From the NCBI RefSeq assembly GCF_025753855.1, contig NZ_JAOWPT010000003.1, forward strand, positions 558,001 through 622,000: a DNA stretch of 64,000 nucleotides. Reading direction: 5' to 3'. The notes beneath the pieces were generated by a model, which saw nothing but the letters and a program-made list of their open reading frames with translations, was not told the DNA's origin and ran no database searches. Source of the stretch: Mesorhizobium sp. ZC-5 (lineage in GTDB: Bacteria > Pseudomonadota > Alphaproteobacteria > Rhizobiales > Rhizobiaceae). The position numbers and the translations under genes were made by a program. Each line of letters begins with the position of its first letter. Positions within the stretch are counted from its first letter, which is position 1. Shown here in pieces: positions 8,752-17,541 of the stretch.

Positions 8752-9699
8752 TCAGGCGGCTTCGCGCACGAAATGGGTCGACGACACCTCTCGCATGGGC
8801 CGTTCCACCGGCACGAAATCGACGTCGCGTACCGCGCTGGGAATTTCGTCCGCCATGGGTTCACGTCCTTCGGGGCGCTGGGTCGGGTCGGCCACGGGCA
8901 CGGTTGAAAGCAGCTTGCGGGTGTAGGGATGCTGCGGGTTACCGAAGACGGAGCGCCGGTCGCCGATCTCGACGATCTCGCCGAGATACATCACCGCGAC
9001 ACGGTGGGCGATGCGCTCGACCACAGCCATGTCGTGGCTGATGAACAGAAGGGCGATACGCATTTCGTGTTGCAGGTCCATCAGGAGGTTGATGACCTGC
9101 GCCTGGATCGTCACGTCGAGCGACGCGACGGCTTCGTCGGCGATTATCAACCGCGGGTCCAGGGCCAGGGCTCGCGCGATGCAGATGCGTTGGCGCTGCC
9201 CGCCGGAAAAGGCATGCGGATAGCGTTCGAGATGCTCGGCGGGGAGTTCGACCTTGGCGAGCAACCGGGCTGCGCTGTCCCGCCGCGTCTTTGTCGTGCC
9301 CATGCGGTGTACGCGCATCGGATCCATCAACGCCTGTTCAATCGTCATGCGCGGATTGAGCGACGAGAACGGATCCTGAAAGATCATCTGAACGTCGCGG
9401 CGGAAGCGCGCCAGGTCCCGACGCGGCGCGCCGATCATTTCCATCCCGTCATAGCGGATGGAGCCGGACAGCGGTTTCTCGAGTTGGATCAGGCTGCGCG
9501 CAACTGTCGACTTGCCGCAGCCGGACTCGCCGACCAGTGCCAGCGTCTCGCCGGGAAAGATATCGAACGACACATTCTCGACCGCATGGACGCGTCCGGA
9601 TATGCGTCCCAGCACGCCGCCGCGCAGATCGAAGCGGGTCACCAGGTTACGAACCTCGATCAGCGGCGCATCTTTATCGCGTGGCGTGGGGGTGGTCAT
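8752..9699 (-). CDS. Dipeptide/oligopeptide ABC transporter ATPase, DppF-like
   Basis: 315 residues. Walker A GESGCGKST, signature FSGGQRQRICIARAL, Walker B LIIADEAVASLD, H-loop FISHDMAVVE, and a C-terminal oligopeptide-transporter tail with PQHPYTRKLLSTVPVADP. Its ATG overlaps the stop of the upstream ATPase by four bases (ATGA), so the two are translationally coupled and should form a heterodimer on the permeases at 13.9-15.8 kb. In-frame sequence continues upstream without a stop but lies inside the neighbour, so the coupled ATG is the start. Confidence 0.94.
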   Translation of the reverse strand: MTTPTPRDKDAPLIEVRNLVTRFDLRGGVLGRISGRVHAVENVSFDIFPGETLALVGESGCGKSTVARSLIQLEKPLSGSIRYDGMEMIGAPRRDLARFRRDVQMIFQDPFSSLNPRMTIEQALMDPMRVHRMGTTKTRRDSAARLLAKVELPAEHLERYPHAFSGGQRQRICIARALALDPRLIIADEAVASLDVTIQAQVINLLMDLQHEMRIALLFISHDMAVVERIAHRVAVMYLGEIVEIGDRRSVFGNPQHPYTRKLLSTVPVADPTQRPEGREPMADEIPSAVRDVDFVPVERPMREVSSTHFVREAA

Positions 9700-10667
9700 G
9701 GGATCGTCTCCGCGAGCTTTTGCGCGGGTTCGTAGACGACCAGCGGAAATTTCTCCGGCGTGTCCGTCTCGGCCATGCTGCCGAGGCGCGGCACGGCTGA
9801 AATCAGCGCCTGGGTGTATGGATGCTGGGGCGCTGCGAAGACCTCGTAGACGGAGCCGGTTTCGACGATATCGCCCTTCAGCATCACGCAGACGCGATCC
9901 GCGATCTCGGCGACGACCCCCATGTCGTGGGTGATGAAAAGCACCGACATGCCGATCTCGCGCTGCAGCGCGCGCACGAGGTCGAGGATCTGCGCCTGTA
10001 TCGTCACGTCGAGCGCTGTCGTCGGCTCGTCGAGGATCATGAGCGACGGCCTGCACGCCAGCGCCATGGCGATCATGACGCGTTGGCGCATGCCGCCGGA
10101 CAGCTGATGCGCGTACTGATCGAGCCGCCGCGCCGCGTCAGGCACGCGCACAAGTTTCAACACGCCCAGCGCAATGTCGCGCGCTTCGCGCTTCGTCTTG
10201 CCCTGATGGCGGATGATCGCCTCGGCGATTTGGTCGCCAATGGTGAAAACCGGGTTCAGGCTCGACATCGGATCCTGGAAGACGATCGACATCTCATAGC
10301 CGCGCAGCAGCTCGATACCCTTAAGGGAAAGCTTCGTGAGGTCCGATACCTTGCCATCCTTCAGGCGCATCAGGATGCGGCCGCCGGTAATCCTGGCGCC
10401 GTCGTGTTCAGTCAGCCGCATGATGGTCATCGCTGTGACCGATTTGCCGGAGCCGGACTCGCCAACCAGCACCAGCGTCTCTCCGCGCGCTATCGTGAAG
10501 GAGATGCCGTTCACCGCCTTGATCGGTCGGCGCCCTTGCGACGCAAAGCCGACTTCTAGTTTCTCGACCGCCAGAATGACGTCGTCCGGCAATGTTGGAT
10601 CGGCAACTTTGATCGTCGACAAATGAAGTCCTTCGATGACACGCGGCTTGGCTTTGCTGACTGGCAT
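9696..10667 (-). CDS. Dipeptide/oligopeptide ABC transporter ATPase, DppD-like
   Basis: 323 residues. Walker A GESGSGKS, signature [15 protein letters not shown], Walker [14 protein letters not shown]-loop [11 protein letters not shown] and the C-terminal [17 protein letters not shown] typical of OppD/DppD. Start ATG at 10667 ([10 protein letters not shown]) is preferred; a GTG at 10688 would add seven residues. It is first in the minus-strand run dppD-dppF-deaminase, and a LysR-type palindrome lies 164 bases upstream. Confidence 0.93.
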   Translation of the reverse strand: MPVSKAKPRVIEGLHLSTIKVADPTLPDDVILAVEKLEVGFASQGRRPIKAVNGISFTIARGETLVLVGESGSGKSVTAMTIMRLTEHDGARITGGRILMRLKDGKVSDLTKLSLKGIELLRGYEMSIVFQDPMSSLNPVFTIGDQIAEAIIRHQGKTKREARDIALGVLKLVRVPDAARRLDQYAHQLSGGMRQRVMIAMALACRPSLMILDEPTTALDVTIQAQILDLVRALQREIGMSVLFITHDMGVVAEIADRVCVMLKGDIVETGSVYEVFAAPQHPYTQALISAVPRLGSMAETDTPEKFPLVVYEPAQKLAETIP

Positions 10668-10830
10668 CGAAGGCAATCGACGACCCAACTGTCAATAGCC
10701 GCTGTGGCTGAGGCACCCTTCAGCGGCGACGATCAAGCCGAACGATTACGCATGATGCACACCCCGTCGCGGCTATCCTTTTACGAAACAGTCGGAAATG
10801 CGGGCATTTGGTGTGCTCATGGAGCTAACT

Positions 10831-10845
10831 ATGCGCGTTTTGCAT
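10831..10845. promoter_or_regulatory. LysR-type operator upstream of the dppD-dppF-deaminase genes
   Basis: ATGCGCGTTTTGCAT: inverted repeat ATGC-N7-GCAT containing the T-N11-A core of LysR sites. It differs at two bases from the site at 11838-11852 in the lysR/binding-protein promoter region. A weaker GCAT-N5-ATGC palindrome lies nearby at 10862-10874. The site sits in the 217-bp gap upstream of dppD. Regulation by the adjacent LysR is inferred from the shared palindrome. Confidence 0.7.
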
Positions 10846-10884
10846 TGGCGTATCGGTTTTGGCATACGAAATGCAAATCGGGGC

Positions 10885-11826
10885 TTAGCGGGCGATTGAT
10901 ATCGCGCCGTCGAGCCGTCGCTCGGAAGTCTGGGCAAGAAATTTCCACAGCGCCTCCGCGTCGCGGCTGCCCGAACCGGTGCGGCGAAAGATGCGGATTT
11001 CCATTTCGAGTGAAAGCTGCTGGCCGCCGATCTGGACAAGCTCGCCCTGGGCGATGGACTTGCGGACACAGATTTGCGGCAGCCAGGCGACCCCATGGCC
11101 GGCGACGGCCATGTGTTTGAGTCCCTCGGCGAGTGAGGACTGGTAAACGATGCTCAGATTGAGTGGTCGGCGCGAACGCGATCGGATCAACGAGATCAGC
11201 TTGCCGAGGTAGCCGTCGTTCCAGGAATAGGCGAGGTAGGGAACTTCGTCGCCTTCGGCCGGGTCGAGCGTAAACAGGGGCTGGCCGGAGGAATCGACAC
11301 CGGAGACGAGGACCAGCCGGTCCTTGCCGATTTGCAGCGATTCGAAGGGCCCGGCCTCCAGCACGGGCGGTCCGTCCGGGTGATCGTAGGTGATGACGAA
11401 ATCGCACCGGCCCGAGGTCAGATGCTCGATGCATTCCAGGAAGTCGGCCGTGTGCATGCTGGTGCGCATCGGCGCGTTCGGCATGTCGGGCGAGTGGACC
11501 CAGGTCGGAAAGAAGTAGATCGCCAGGGTGTGCAGCGAAGCGAATGTGATGAGCTGCGAGCTGGCACCGGCGACATTGCGGCAGTCCGTTCGCAACCGGT
11601 ACATTTCCCGCACCATCTCCTGGCAGCGTGGCAGGAACATATTGCCCGCGCTGGTCAGGCGCACGGGGTATGTGCTGCGATCGACCAGGCTGGCGCCGAC
11701 CCAGGTTTCGAGCGATTTTATCCGCCGGCTGAATGCCGGCTGGGAGATGTTCCGCGCTGAAGCGGCGGTCGAGAAGTTCCGCGTCGCGACGATTTCCAGA
11801 AAGTCCTCGAGCCACGCCAGTTCCAC
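10885..11826 (-). CDS. LysR-family regulator, HypT/YjiE-like
   Basis: 313 residues. N-terminal helix-turn-helix WLEDFLEIVATRNFSTAASA and NISQPAFSRRIKSLETWVGA is the LysR DNA-binding domain; the rest is a periplasmic-binding-like effector domain (GHGVAWLPQICV near residue 250). The NISQPAFSRRI variant and the C-terminal pattern resemble E. coli YjiE/HypT, which lies beside the isoaspartyl dipeptidase gene. It is divergent from the binding-protein gene and lies between the two halves of the peptide locus, so it is the natural regulator; the inducer is unknown. Confidence 0.88.
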   Translation of the reverse strand: MELAWLEDFLEIVATRNFSTAASARNISQPAFSRRIKSLETWVGASLVDRSTYPVRLTSAGNMFLPRCQEMVREMYRLRTDCRNVAGASSQLITFASLHTLAIYFFPTWVHSPDMPNAPMRTSMHTADFLECIEHLTSGRCDFVITYDHPDGPPVLEAGPFESLQIGKDRLVLVSGVDSSGQPLFTLDPAEGDEVPYLAYSWNDGYLGKLISLIRSRSRRPLNLSIVYQSSLAEGLKHMAVAGHGVAWLPQICVRKSIAQGELVQIGGQQLSLEMEIRIFRRTGSGSRDAEALWKFLAQTSERRLDGAISIAR

Positions 11827-11837
11827 AAATCGGCCTC

Positions 11838-11852
11838 ATGCGTATTTTGCAT
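11838..11852. promoter_or_regulatory. LysR-type operator between lysR and the binding-protein gene
   Basis: ATGCGTATTTTGCAT, an ATGC-N7-GCAT palindrome with T-N11-A, 12 bases upstream of the lysR start and 93 bases before the binding-protein ATG. The position suits autoregulation and activation of the divergent operon. It is nearly identical to the site at 10831-10845. Confidence 0.72.
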
Positions 11853-11944
11853 AACCGATCCTATCTACACATTGGACAGCAGCGCAAGTGTACTCCTAGC
11901 CTGCCGGCAAAAAGCAAGAAACCTCCGCCAACCGGGAACCAACA

Positions 11945-13870
11945 ATGAAGCGAATTCTAGCCCTTGCCTTGTGCCTCGGCCTCAGCGCCGCTGTATCGCC
12001 GGCCATCGCCGAAACCAAGAACCCTGGAACCTTCGTGTTCCTCTGGACGGACGACATCCTGTCGTTCGACCCAGCCTACATCGCCAACACGCCGAGCTCA
12101 TACGGCGTGTTGAACGTCTACAGCCGCCTGCTCAACTACAAAGGCTCCGAAATCTCCGAATTCGTGCCTGCGATTTCGGCCGAAGTGCCGTCACTGGAAA
12201 ACGGCTTGATCAAGGAGGGTGCCGACGGTTCCGTCAGCTACACTTTCCCGATCCGCAAGGGCGTGCGCGCCCATCAGGTCGGCATCAAGGGTGCCGACGG
12301 CAAGATCACCTGGGAATATCTGGACAAGCTGACCGAGGAGCAGAAGGCCGCCATCGAGCCGGGCTATGGCGAAATCACCGCCGAGGATGTGCGCTACTCG
12401 TTGATGCGCGCCATCCTGCAGGGCCAGTCCTGGATGTCCAACGCGATCACCGAAGTGGTCACCGCCGGCAAATATACCGACATCGCCAAATGGGTTGAAA
12501 CCGAGGGCAAGGTCGAAAAGATCGCCGACGCCAGCCCGGAAGTCCTGCGCAAGGTCTATGACCAGCTTGCGTCGCAGTTCACCATCGATGGCGACAAGGT
12601 CACGTTGACGCTGCCCAAATCCTTCCCGGCGACGCTGGGCGTCATTGCGCTGCCGTTCGGCACTTCGATCGTCGACAAGGAATGGGTGACGGATGTCGGC
12701 GGATGGGGCGGATCCGGCGACGACTGGATCAAGCACTACAAGCCGGAACTCGCCGCCGACCCACTGTTCGACAAGGAGAACGGCACCGGACCGTTCATGC
12801 TGGAAGAGTGGGATCGCACCGATCGCCGCATCACCATGAAGCGTTTCGAAAACTACTTCATGGGGCCAGCATCGCTTGAGCGGGTGGTCATGCGCACCGT
12901 TCCGGAATGGACGACGCGCCGATTGCAGCTGCTGTCGGGCGATGCGGATTTTGTCACCGCGCCGGTCGAGTTCCTCGACGAGCTGAGCAAGACCCCCGGC
13001 GTCAAGGTCACGGATGGGTTGCCGAAGGTCTTCGGGCGTGGGCTGTTTTTCGCCTGGCCGCTCGATGAGGCCGACAATCCGGCCCTCGGCAGCGGCCAGT
13101 TGGACGGCAAGGGCATCCCGGCGGATTTCTTTTCCGATATCGATGTACGCAAGGGCTTCAACTATGCGCAGAACTACGATGCGTTGCTGAAGCAGGTCCT
13201 GCTGGACAAGACGGTGCAATCGCACGGACCGACCGTGCGCGGCATCATGGGCTATCGTCCGGATTCACCGATCTACACCTACGATCCGGCCAAGGCCGCG
13301 GAGCATTTCAAGAAAGCCTTCGGCGGCAAGCTGTGGGAAACCGGCTTCACCTTCACGGCCTATGTCCAGGAAGGCACGCCGCAGGGGTCCGCAGCACTTT
13401 CGGCCCTGCAGCAGGGGCTCCAGCGGATCAATCCCAAGTTCAGGATGCAGATCCAGTCGCTGCCATGGGCTTCGATCTCGGACAAGCTGAACAATCGCGA
13501 AAAGCCTGCCTCGCCGCTGACCTATATGGGCTGGGGTCCGGACTATTCCGATCCGGGCGGTCCGCTGGGTGCCGCTTCCTACTATCTGTCGCCGACCGGT
13601 CTTGTCGGTGGCATGGTCGGACAAGGCTATCGTGACCTGATGGCGGAGAAGTTCAAGCCGCTGCTGGACGAGGCATGGGCGTCGAGCGATCCGGCCGTGC
13701 GCGAGCCGATCTACGCCAAGCTGCAGGAGATGTCTCACGAATACGCCACCACACAGTTCCTGTGGGAAGATTTCGGCTACATCGTCACCCGCGACAATAT
13801 CGATGGCTTCGTCAACAACATGATCCTCTACGGGGCATGGGACTTCTATCCGATCAAGAAGGCGAACTGA
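11945..13870 (+). CDS. Peptide-binding protein of the Dpp/Opp ABC transporter (SBP family 5)
   Basis: 641 residues with a clear signal peptide (MKRILALALCLGLSAAVSPA, cut near AIAE). The mature protein has the family-5 features TDDILSFDPAYIANTPSSYG and GTGPFMLEEWDRTDRRITMK, and the late MGWGPDYSDPGGPLGAASYY segment. It is larger than DppA/OppA (about 510-540), with an extra insert around residues 95-170, suggesting a bulky or unusual ligand. It is the first gene of the plus-strand operon with permeases, two D-peptidases and a PLP enzyme; D-aminoacyl peptides or muropeptide fragments are likely cargo (inferred). Confidence 0.92.
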   Translation: MKRILALALCLGLSAAVSPAIAETKNPGTFVFLWTDDILSFDPAYIANTPSSYGVLNVYSRLLNYKGSEISEFVPAISAEVPSLENGLIKEGADGSVSYTFPIRKGVRAHQVGIKGADGKITWEYLDKLTEEQKAAIEPGYGEITAEDVRYSLMRAILQGQSWMSNAITEVVTAGKYTDIAKWVETEGKVEKIADASPEVLRKVYDQLASQFTIDGDKVTLTLPKSFPATLGVIALPFGTSIVDKEWVTDVGGWGGSGDDWIKHYKPELAADPLFDKENGTGPFMLEEWDRTDRRITMKRFENYFMGPASLERVVMRTVPEWTTRRLQLLSGDADFVTAPVEFLDELSKTPGVKVTDGLPKVFGRGLFFAWPLDEADNPALGSGQLDGKGIPADFFSDIDVRKGFNYAQNYDALLKQVLLDKTVQSHGPTVRGIMGYRPDSPIYTYDPAKAAEHFKKAFGGKLWETGFTFTAYVQEGTPQGSAALSALQQGLQRINPKFRMQIQSLPWASISDKLNNREKPASPLTYMGWGPDYSDPGGPLGAASYYLSPTGLVGGMVGQGYRDLMAEKFKPLLDEAWASSDPAVREPIYAKLQEMSHEYATTQFLWEDFGYIVTRDNIDGFVNNMILYGAWDFYPIKKAN

Positions 13871-13884
13871 TCCGCCTCGCTTCC

Positions 13885-13917
13885 AGCCGGGCGGCATTGC
13901 CGCCCGGCTATTCTTTT
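13885..13917 (+). terminator. Stem-loop between binding-protein and permease genes
   Basis: Perfect 11-bp inverted repeat AGCCGGGCGGC / GCCGCCCGGCT, three-base loop, then ATTCTTTT. It sits 15 bases after the binding-protein stop and 18 bases before the permease start. Such hairpins often stabilise the upstream message or cause partial termination so the binding protein is made in excess. Confidence 0.75.
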
Positions 13918-13934
13918 CAACCGGATATTTTCAT

Positions 13935-14972
13935 GTGCTGAACTATGCCCTGCGACGGCTGCTGATGTTGCCGGTCGTCATGTTTGCCCTGTCGCTGATG
14001 ATATTTGCCTTGCAGATGTCGTTGACGCCGACGCAGCGCCTGGCGGCCTATGCCCCTTCGCCGGACTATCTGAAGGGCGGCCAGGAAAGCATCCGGCGCA
14101 TGATCGAGCAGTATGGGCTCAACGACCCGTTCTATGTCCAGTACGGGCGCTGGATCGGCAACATCCTGAACGGCAATCTCGGCTGGTCCGAGACCGCGCG
14201 ACAGCCGGTGGCGACGGCGCTGTCCTCGCTCTTTCCCGCGACGATGGAACTGGTTCTGCTTGCCTTCATACCGGGCCTGCTTCTGTCGATCTATCTGGGT
14301 TCGCGCGCCGGCATCTACCTGAACAAGTGGCCCGACCACCTGATCCGCTTCTTCACCATCATAGGCTGGTCCTTTCCCGTCTACGTCTTCGGCCTATTGA
14401 TGCTGCTGATCTTCTATTCCGTGCTCGACTGGTTTCCGCCGGGACGCCTGAGCCAGTGGGCGCAGGACGTCGTCACCTCGAACCAGTTCGTCCGCTACAC
14501 CGGCGCCAACACGGTCGACGCGCTGCTGAACGGCAATCTGCCGGTCTTCTTCGATTCGCTTCGCCACCTGGCCGCGCCGGCCATCTCGCTGATCTACGTC
14601 AACCTCGCCAGCATGACGCGCATCATGCGCACCTCGATGCTTGAGACCCTGCGCCAGGACTATGTGCGCACCGCGCGCGCCAAGGGCATGCCGCGCCGCG
14701 TGGTCGAACTGCACCATGCGCGACGCAATGCTTTGCTGCCGGTCGCTACCATCGCCGGCATGGAACTCGCCACCATGATGGGCGGCGTCGTCATCACTGA
14801 AACGATCTTCGACTATGCGGGGCTGGGGCAGTTTTCGGCCAAGGCAGCGGCCAATCTGGATTTCCCGGCCATCCTCGGGTTTGGCCTGTATTTCGTCGTG
14901 GTTCTGGTGGTGATGAACCTGATCGTCGACCTGATCTATCCGCTGCTCGATCCGAGGGTGAAGACCAAATGA
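13935..14972 (+). CDS. Peptide ABC transporter permease, DppB-like
   Basis: 345 residues with about six membrane helices: an N-terminal helix (LLMLPVVMFALSLMIFAL), a long periplasmic segment, then the transport domain with the EAA loop TARAKGMPRRVVELHHARRN that docks the ATPases. GTG start at 13935 (reading MLNYALRRLL); no in-frame ATG is nearer. The stop overlaps the next permease start by four bases. Confidence 0.93.
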   Translation: MLNYALRRLLMLPVVMFALSLMIFALQMSLTPTQRLAAYAPSPDYLKGGQESIRRMIEQYGLNDPFYVQYGRWIGNILNGNLGWSETARQPVATALSSLFPATMELVLLAFIPGLLLSIYLGSRAGIYLNKWPDHLIRFFTIIGWSFPVYVFGLLMLLIFYSVLDWFPPGRLSQWAQDVVTSNQFVRYTGANTVDALLNGNLPVFFDSLRHLAAPAISLIYVNLASMTRIMRTSMLETLRQDYVRTARAKGMPRRVVELHHARRNALLPVATIAGMELATMMGGVVITETIFDYAGLGQFSAKAAANLDFPAILGFGLYFVVVLVVMNLIVDLIYPLLDPRVKTK

Positions 14973-15844
14973 AGGCGCTTCGCTACCTCCTGAAAAACCC
15001 TGTTTCGCTGTTTGGCGTCCTGCTTCTGCTGGCCTTCGTGCTGATCGCGATCTTTGCGCCGCTCCTGGCGCCGCCGCAGGAATTCCAGATGTCGGTCTAC
15101 GACACGCCGCGTGCCGGCTTCCTGGCAACTCCGCAACCGCCATCGGCGGAAGCGATCTTCGGCACGACCGAAGGCCAGTACGATATCTACTACGGGGTGA
15201 TCTGGGGCACACGCACGGCGTTCAAGATCGGCCTCGGCGTCGTCTCGATCTCGCTGCTGATCGGCACGATCATCGGCGCTGTCGCCGCCTTCTACGGCGG
15301 GCTGCTCGACGAGTTCCTGATGCGCGTCGTCGACGTGTTCATGGCGGTGCCGTTCTTCATCGCCGCGATGATGCTGGTCGCCCTGATGGGGAAGGGGGTC
15401 ATCCCCGTTTTCATTGCGCTGACCACATTCGGCTGGATGCCCTACGCCCGCGTCATCCGCAGCGAAATCCTGCGTTTGCGCGAGATGGATTACATCCATG
15501 CGGCGCGCGCCTATGGCGCCAGCGACATCCGGCTGATCGTGCTGCATATCTTGCCGAACGCCATCTTTCCGGTGCTGGTGCTGGCCACTATGGCGACGGG
15601 CTCCATGGTCCTCACCGCCTCCGCGCTCAGCTTCCTCGGCGTCGGCGCGGAGGAAGGCTATGCCGACTGGGGCCAGTTCATCGCCTATTCGCGCAACTGG
15701 ATCATCGGCCAGTCAGGCAATCCCTTCCAGTACTGGTACACGCTGGCGTTCCCTGGCGCCGCAATCTTCCTGTTCGTCCTGTCATGGAACCTCGTCGGCG
15801 ATGCGCTGCGGGACATGTTGGACCCGCGCCACCAAGCCCACTGA
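14969..15844 (+). CDS. Peptide ABC transporter permease, DppC-like
   Basis: 291 residues; an N-terminal helix (SLFGVLLLLAFVLIAIFAPL) followed by five more, with EAA loop HAARAYGASDIRLIVLHILP. Typical DppC/OppC length and architecture; pairs with the preceding permease (ATGA overlap). Confidence 0.93.
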   Translation: MKALRYLLKNPVSLFGVLLLLAFVLIAIFAPLLAPPQEFQMSVYDTPRAGFLATPQPPSAEAIFGTTEGQYDIYYGVIWGTRTAFKIGLGVVSISLLIGTIIGAVAAFYGGLLDEFLMRVVDVFMAVPFFIAAMMLVALMGKGVIPVFIALTTFGWMPYARVIRSEILRLREMDYIHAARAYGASDIRLIVLHILPNAIFPVLVLATMATGSMVLTASALSFLGVGAEEGYADWGQFIAYSRNWIIGQSGNPFQYWYTLAFPGAAIFLFVLSWNLVGDALRDMLDPRHQAH

Positions 15845-15864
15845 TCAATCCGGAGGTAACGTCC

Positions 15865-17541
15865 GTGACTTCGCTATCCACCGCTGCACTCGAACAATTT
15901 GAGGACCTGATCCGCCACGAAGTGGAGGACAAGGAAATCCCCTCCATCTCCTACGCGCTTGTCGACCGTGACGGTCTGTTGGGCGAGGGGCACATCCAAC
16001 GCCATGACCGCGGCTTCGACATGCTCGAGGACACGTGTTTTCGCATCGGCTCGATCACCAAGACATTCACCTCGATGGCGATCATGCAGCTGGTCGAGAA
16101 GGGCATCGTCGATCTCGACGTGGATGTTTCCGAATACATCCCGGGCTTCCAGCCGCTCAACCCCTTTGCCGGACGCGAAAGCGGGCCATACGGCTCGCAT
16201 GTCAGCCTGCGCAAGTTGATGAGCCACACCGCTGGCATCGTACGCGAACCGAAGAGCGGCCATTATCTCGACGCTACCCGACCGCCGCTCGCCGACACGG
16301 TCGCCGAACTGGCGACATCGACGCTGAAACAGGATCCGAGCGCCGGCCTGATGCACTATTCCAATGCCGGCATCGCGGTCGTCGGAATGGTCATCGAGAA
16401 GATGGCGAAAAAGAGCTATGGCGACTACATCTCGGAAAACATCCTGAAACCATTGGGCATGGGTCAGACATCGGCAGGCATGGCGCCGGGCGTGCGCGAG
16501 AGGCTGGCGCCGGCGGACATGTGGACCCTGGAGGGCGACAGTCCGGCGCCCGTGTTCAGCCTTGGCGGATCGCCCGCCGGCAACATCTTTTCGACCACCG
16601 GCGATATGGCCAGCTACGCCCGCTGCCTGCTGCGCGGCGGCTTCGCGCCCGACGGCCAATCCATAGTCTCGCCGGCTTCTCTGCGAGAAATGTGGACGCC
16701 GATCGGCAAGCGCCCGGCCGGCCATGACAAGACCCTGAACGGTTACGGCCTGTGCTTCGGTATCGGCGACGTGGATGGCTGGACCTCGGTCGGCCATGGC
16801 GGCGCGGTCTACGGTTACGCCTCGCAAATGATCCTGCTACCGGCGGCAGGTCTTGGCGTGCTGATGTTTGCGACGCTGGATTTCGCCAACCAGATCGCTT
16901 CTCGGCTCGGCGGCGACGGGCTGCGTATCGCTCTTGCCGAGCGGCGCATGGGCAAGCCGCTGGAGCGGCTGCAAAGCCCGCCGCCCATCCAGGAGGAGCA
17001 GTTCAATACGCTGCCCGGCCATTACCGTCATGAAACCACGGGCGAAGTGGTCGAGATCAAGGCCAAGAGCGGCAAACTCTATCTGATGGGGGAGGGGGTG
17101 CCTTTGCAGATCAGGCCGGTCGCCGGCACGGATTTCGTCATCGACGGACGCATCTACGGGCGCGGCGCCGACTATGCCCACATGAATGTTTCATTCCCGG
17201 AAGCCGACCGTCTTGTCTGGAAGGGCGCTACCTGGTCACGCATAGACAAGCTGCCGACCGAAAAGGTGCCGCCGGAGATCGCCCCGCATCTCGGCGAATA
17301 CGGCCCCGACTTCAACATTACCTACCTGTCTTACAGCCACGGCGAATTGAAGTGCCTGATCGAGTATTTCTGCACGCATACGTGCGAGCCGGTGGACGCA
17401 GGACGCTTCCGGATGCGCGGCCTGCTCTATGAGGAGGAAATCCTCGAACTCGATGCCGTGGACGACCAGGGGCGGCGCGGCATCCGCGTCGGGCCGATGT
17501 TCCTTGAGCGCCGCAAGCCGGCCGCCGAGGCAGCAGCTTGA
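15865..17541 (+). CDS. S12-family serine hydrolase, probable D-aminopeptidase or D-amino-acid amidase
   Basis: 558 residues. Beta-lactamase/DD-peptidase fold with all three catalytic motifs: S-I-T-K at 63-66 (Ser63 nucleophile), Y-S-N at 165-167 and H-G-G at 311-313. A C-terminal beta domain of about 200 residues resembles the extra domains of Ochrobactrum D-aminopeptidase. No signal peptide is evident, so it likely acts in the cytosol on imported peptides. The GTG at 15865 is chosen because GGAGG lies eight bases upstream. Close relatives also include esterases and EstB, so the D-peptidase role rests on neighbours: a peptide importer, a D-amino-acid deaminase and an M55 peptidase. Confidence 0.82.
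   Translation: MTSLSTAALEQFEDLIRHEVEDKEIPSISYALVDRDGLLGEGHIQRHDRGFDMLEDTCFRIGSITKTFTSMAIMQLVEKGIVDLDVDVSEYIPGFQPLNPFAGRESGPYGSHVSLRKLMSHTAGIVREPKSGHYLDATRPPLADTVAELATSTLKQDPSAGLMHYSNAGIAVVGMVIEKMAKKSYGDYISENILKPLGMGQTSAGMAPGVRERLAPADMWTLEGDSPAPVFSLGGSPAGNIFSTTGDMASYARCLLRGGFAPDGQSIVSPASLREMWTPIGKRPAGHDKTLNGYGLCFGIGDVDGWTSVGHGGAVYGYASQMILLPAAGLGVLMFATLDFANQIASRLGGDGLRIALAERRMGKPLERLQSPPPIQEEQFNTLPGHYRHETTGEVVEIKAKSGKLYLMGEGVPLQIRPVAGTDFVIDGRIYGRGADYAHMNVSFPEADRLVWKGATWSRIDKLPTEKVPPEIAPHLGEYGPDFNITYLSYSHGELKCLIEYFCTHTCEPVDAGRFRMRGLLYEEEILELDAVDDQGRRGIRVGPMFLERRKPAAEAAA

Noticed and set aside
9700-10056. Longer start for the DppF-like ATPase
   Set aside because: It would run through the coding sequence of the DppD-like gene; the four-base ATGA overlap gives the natural start.
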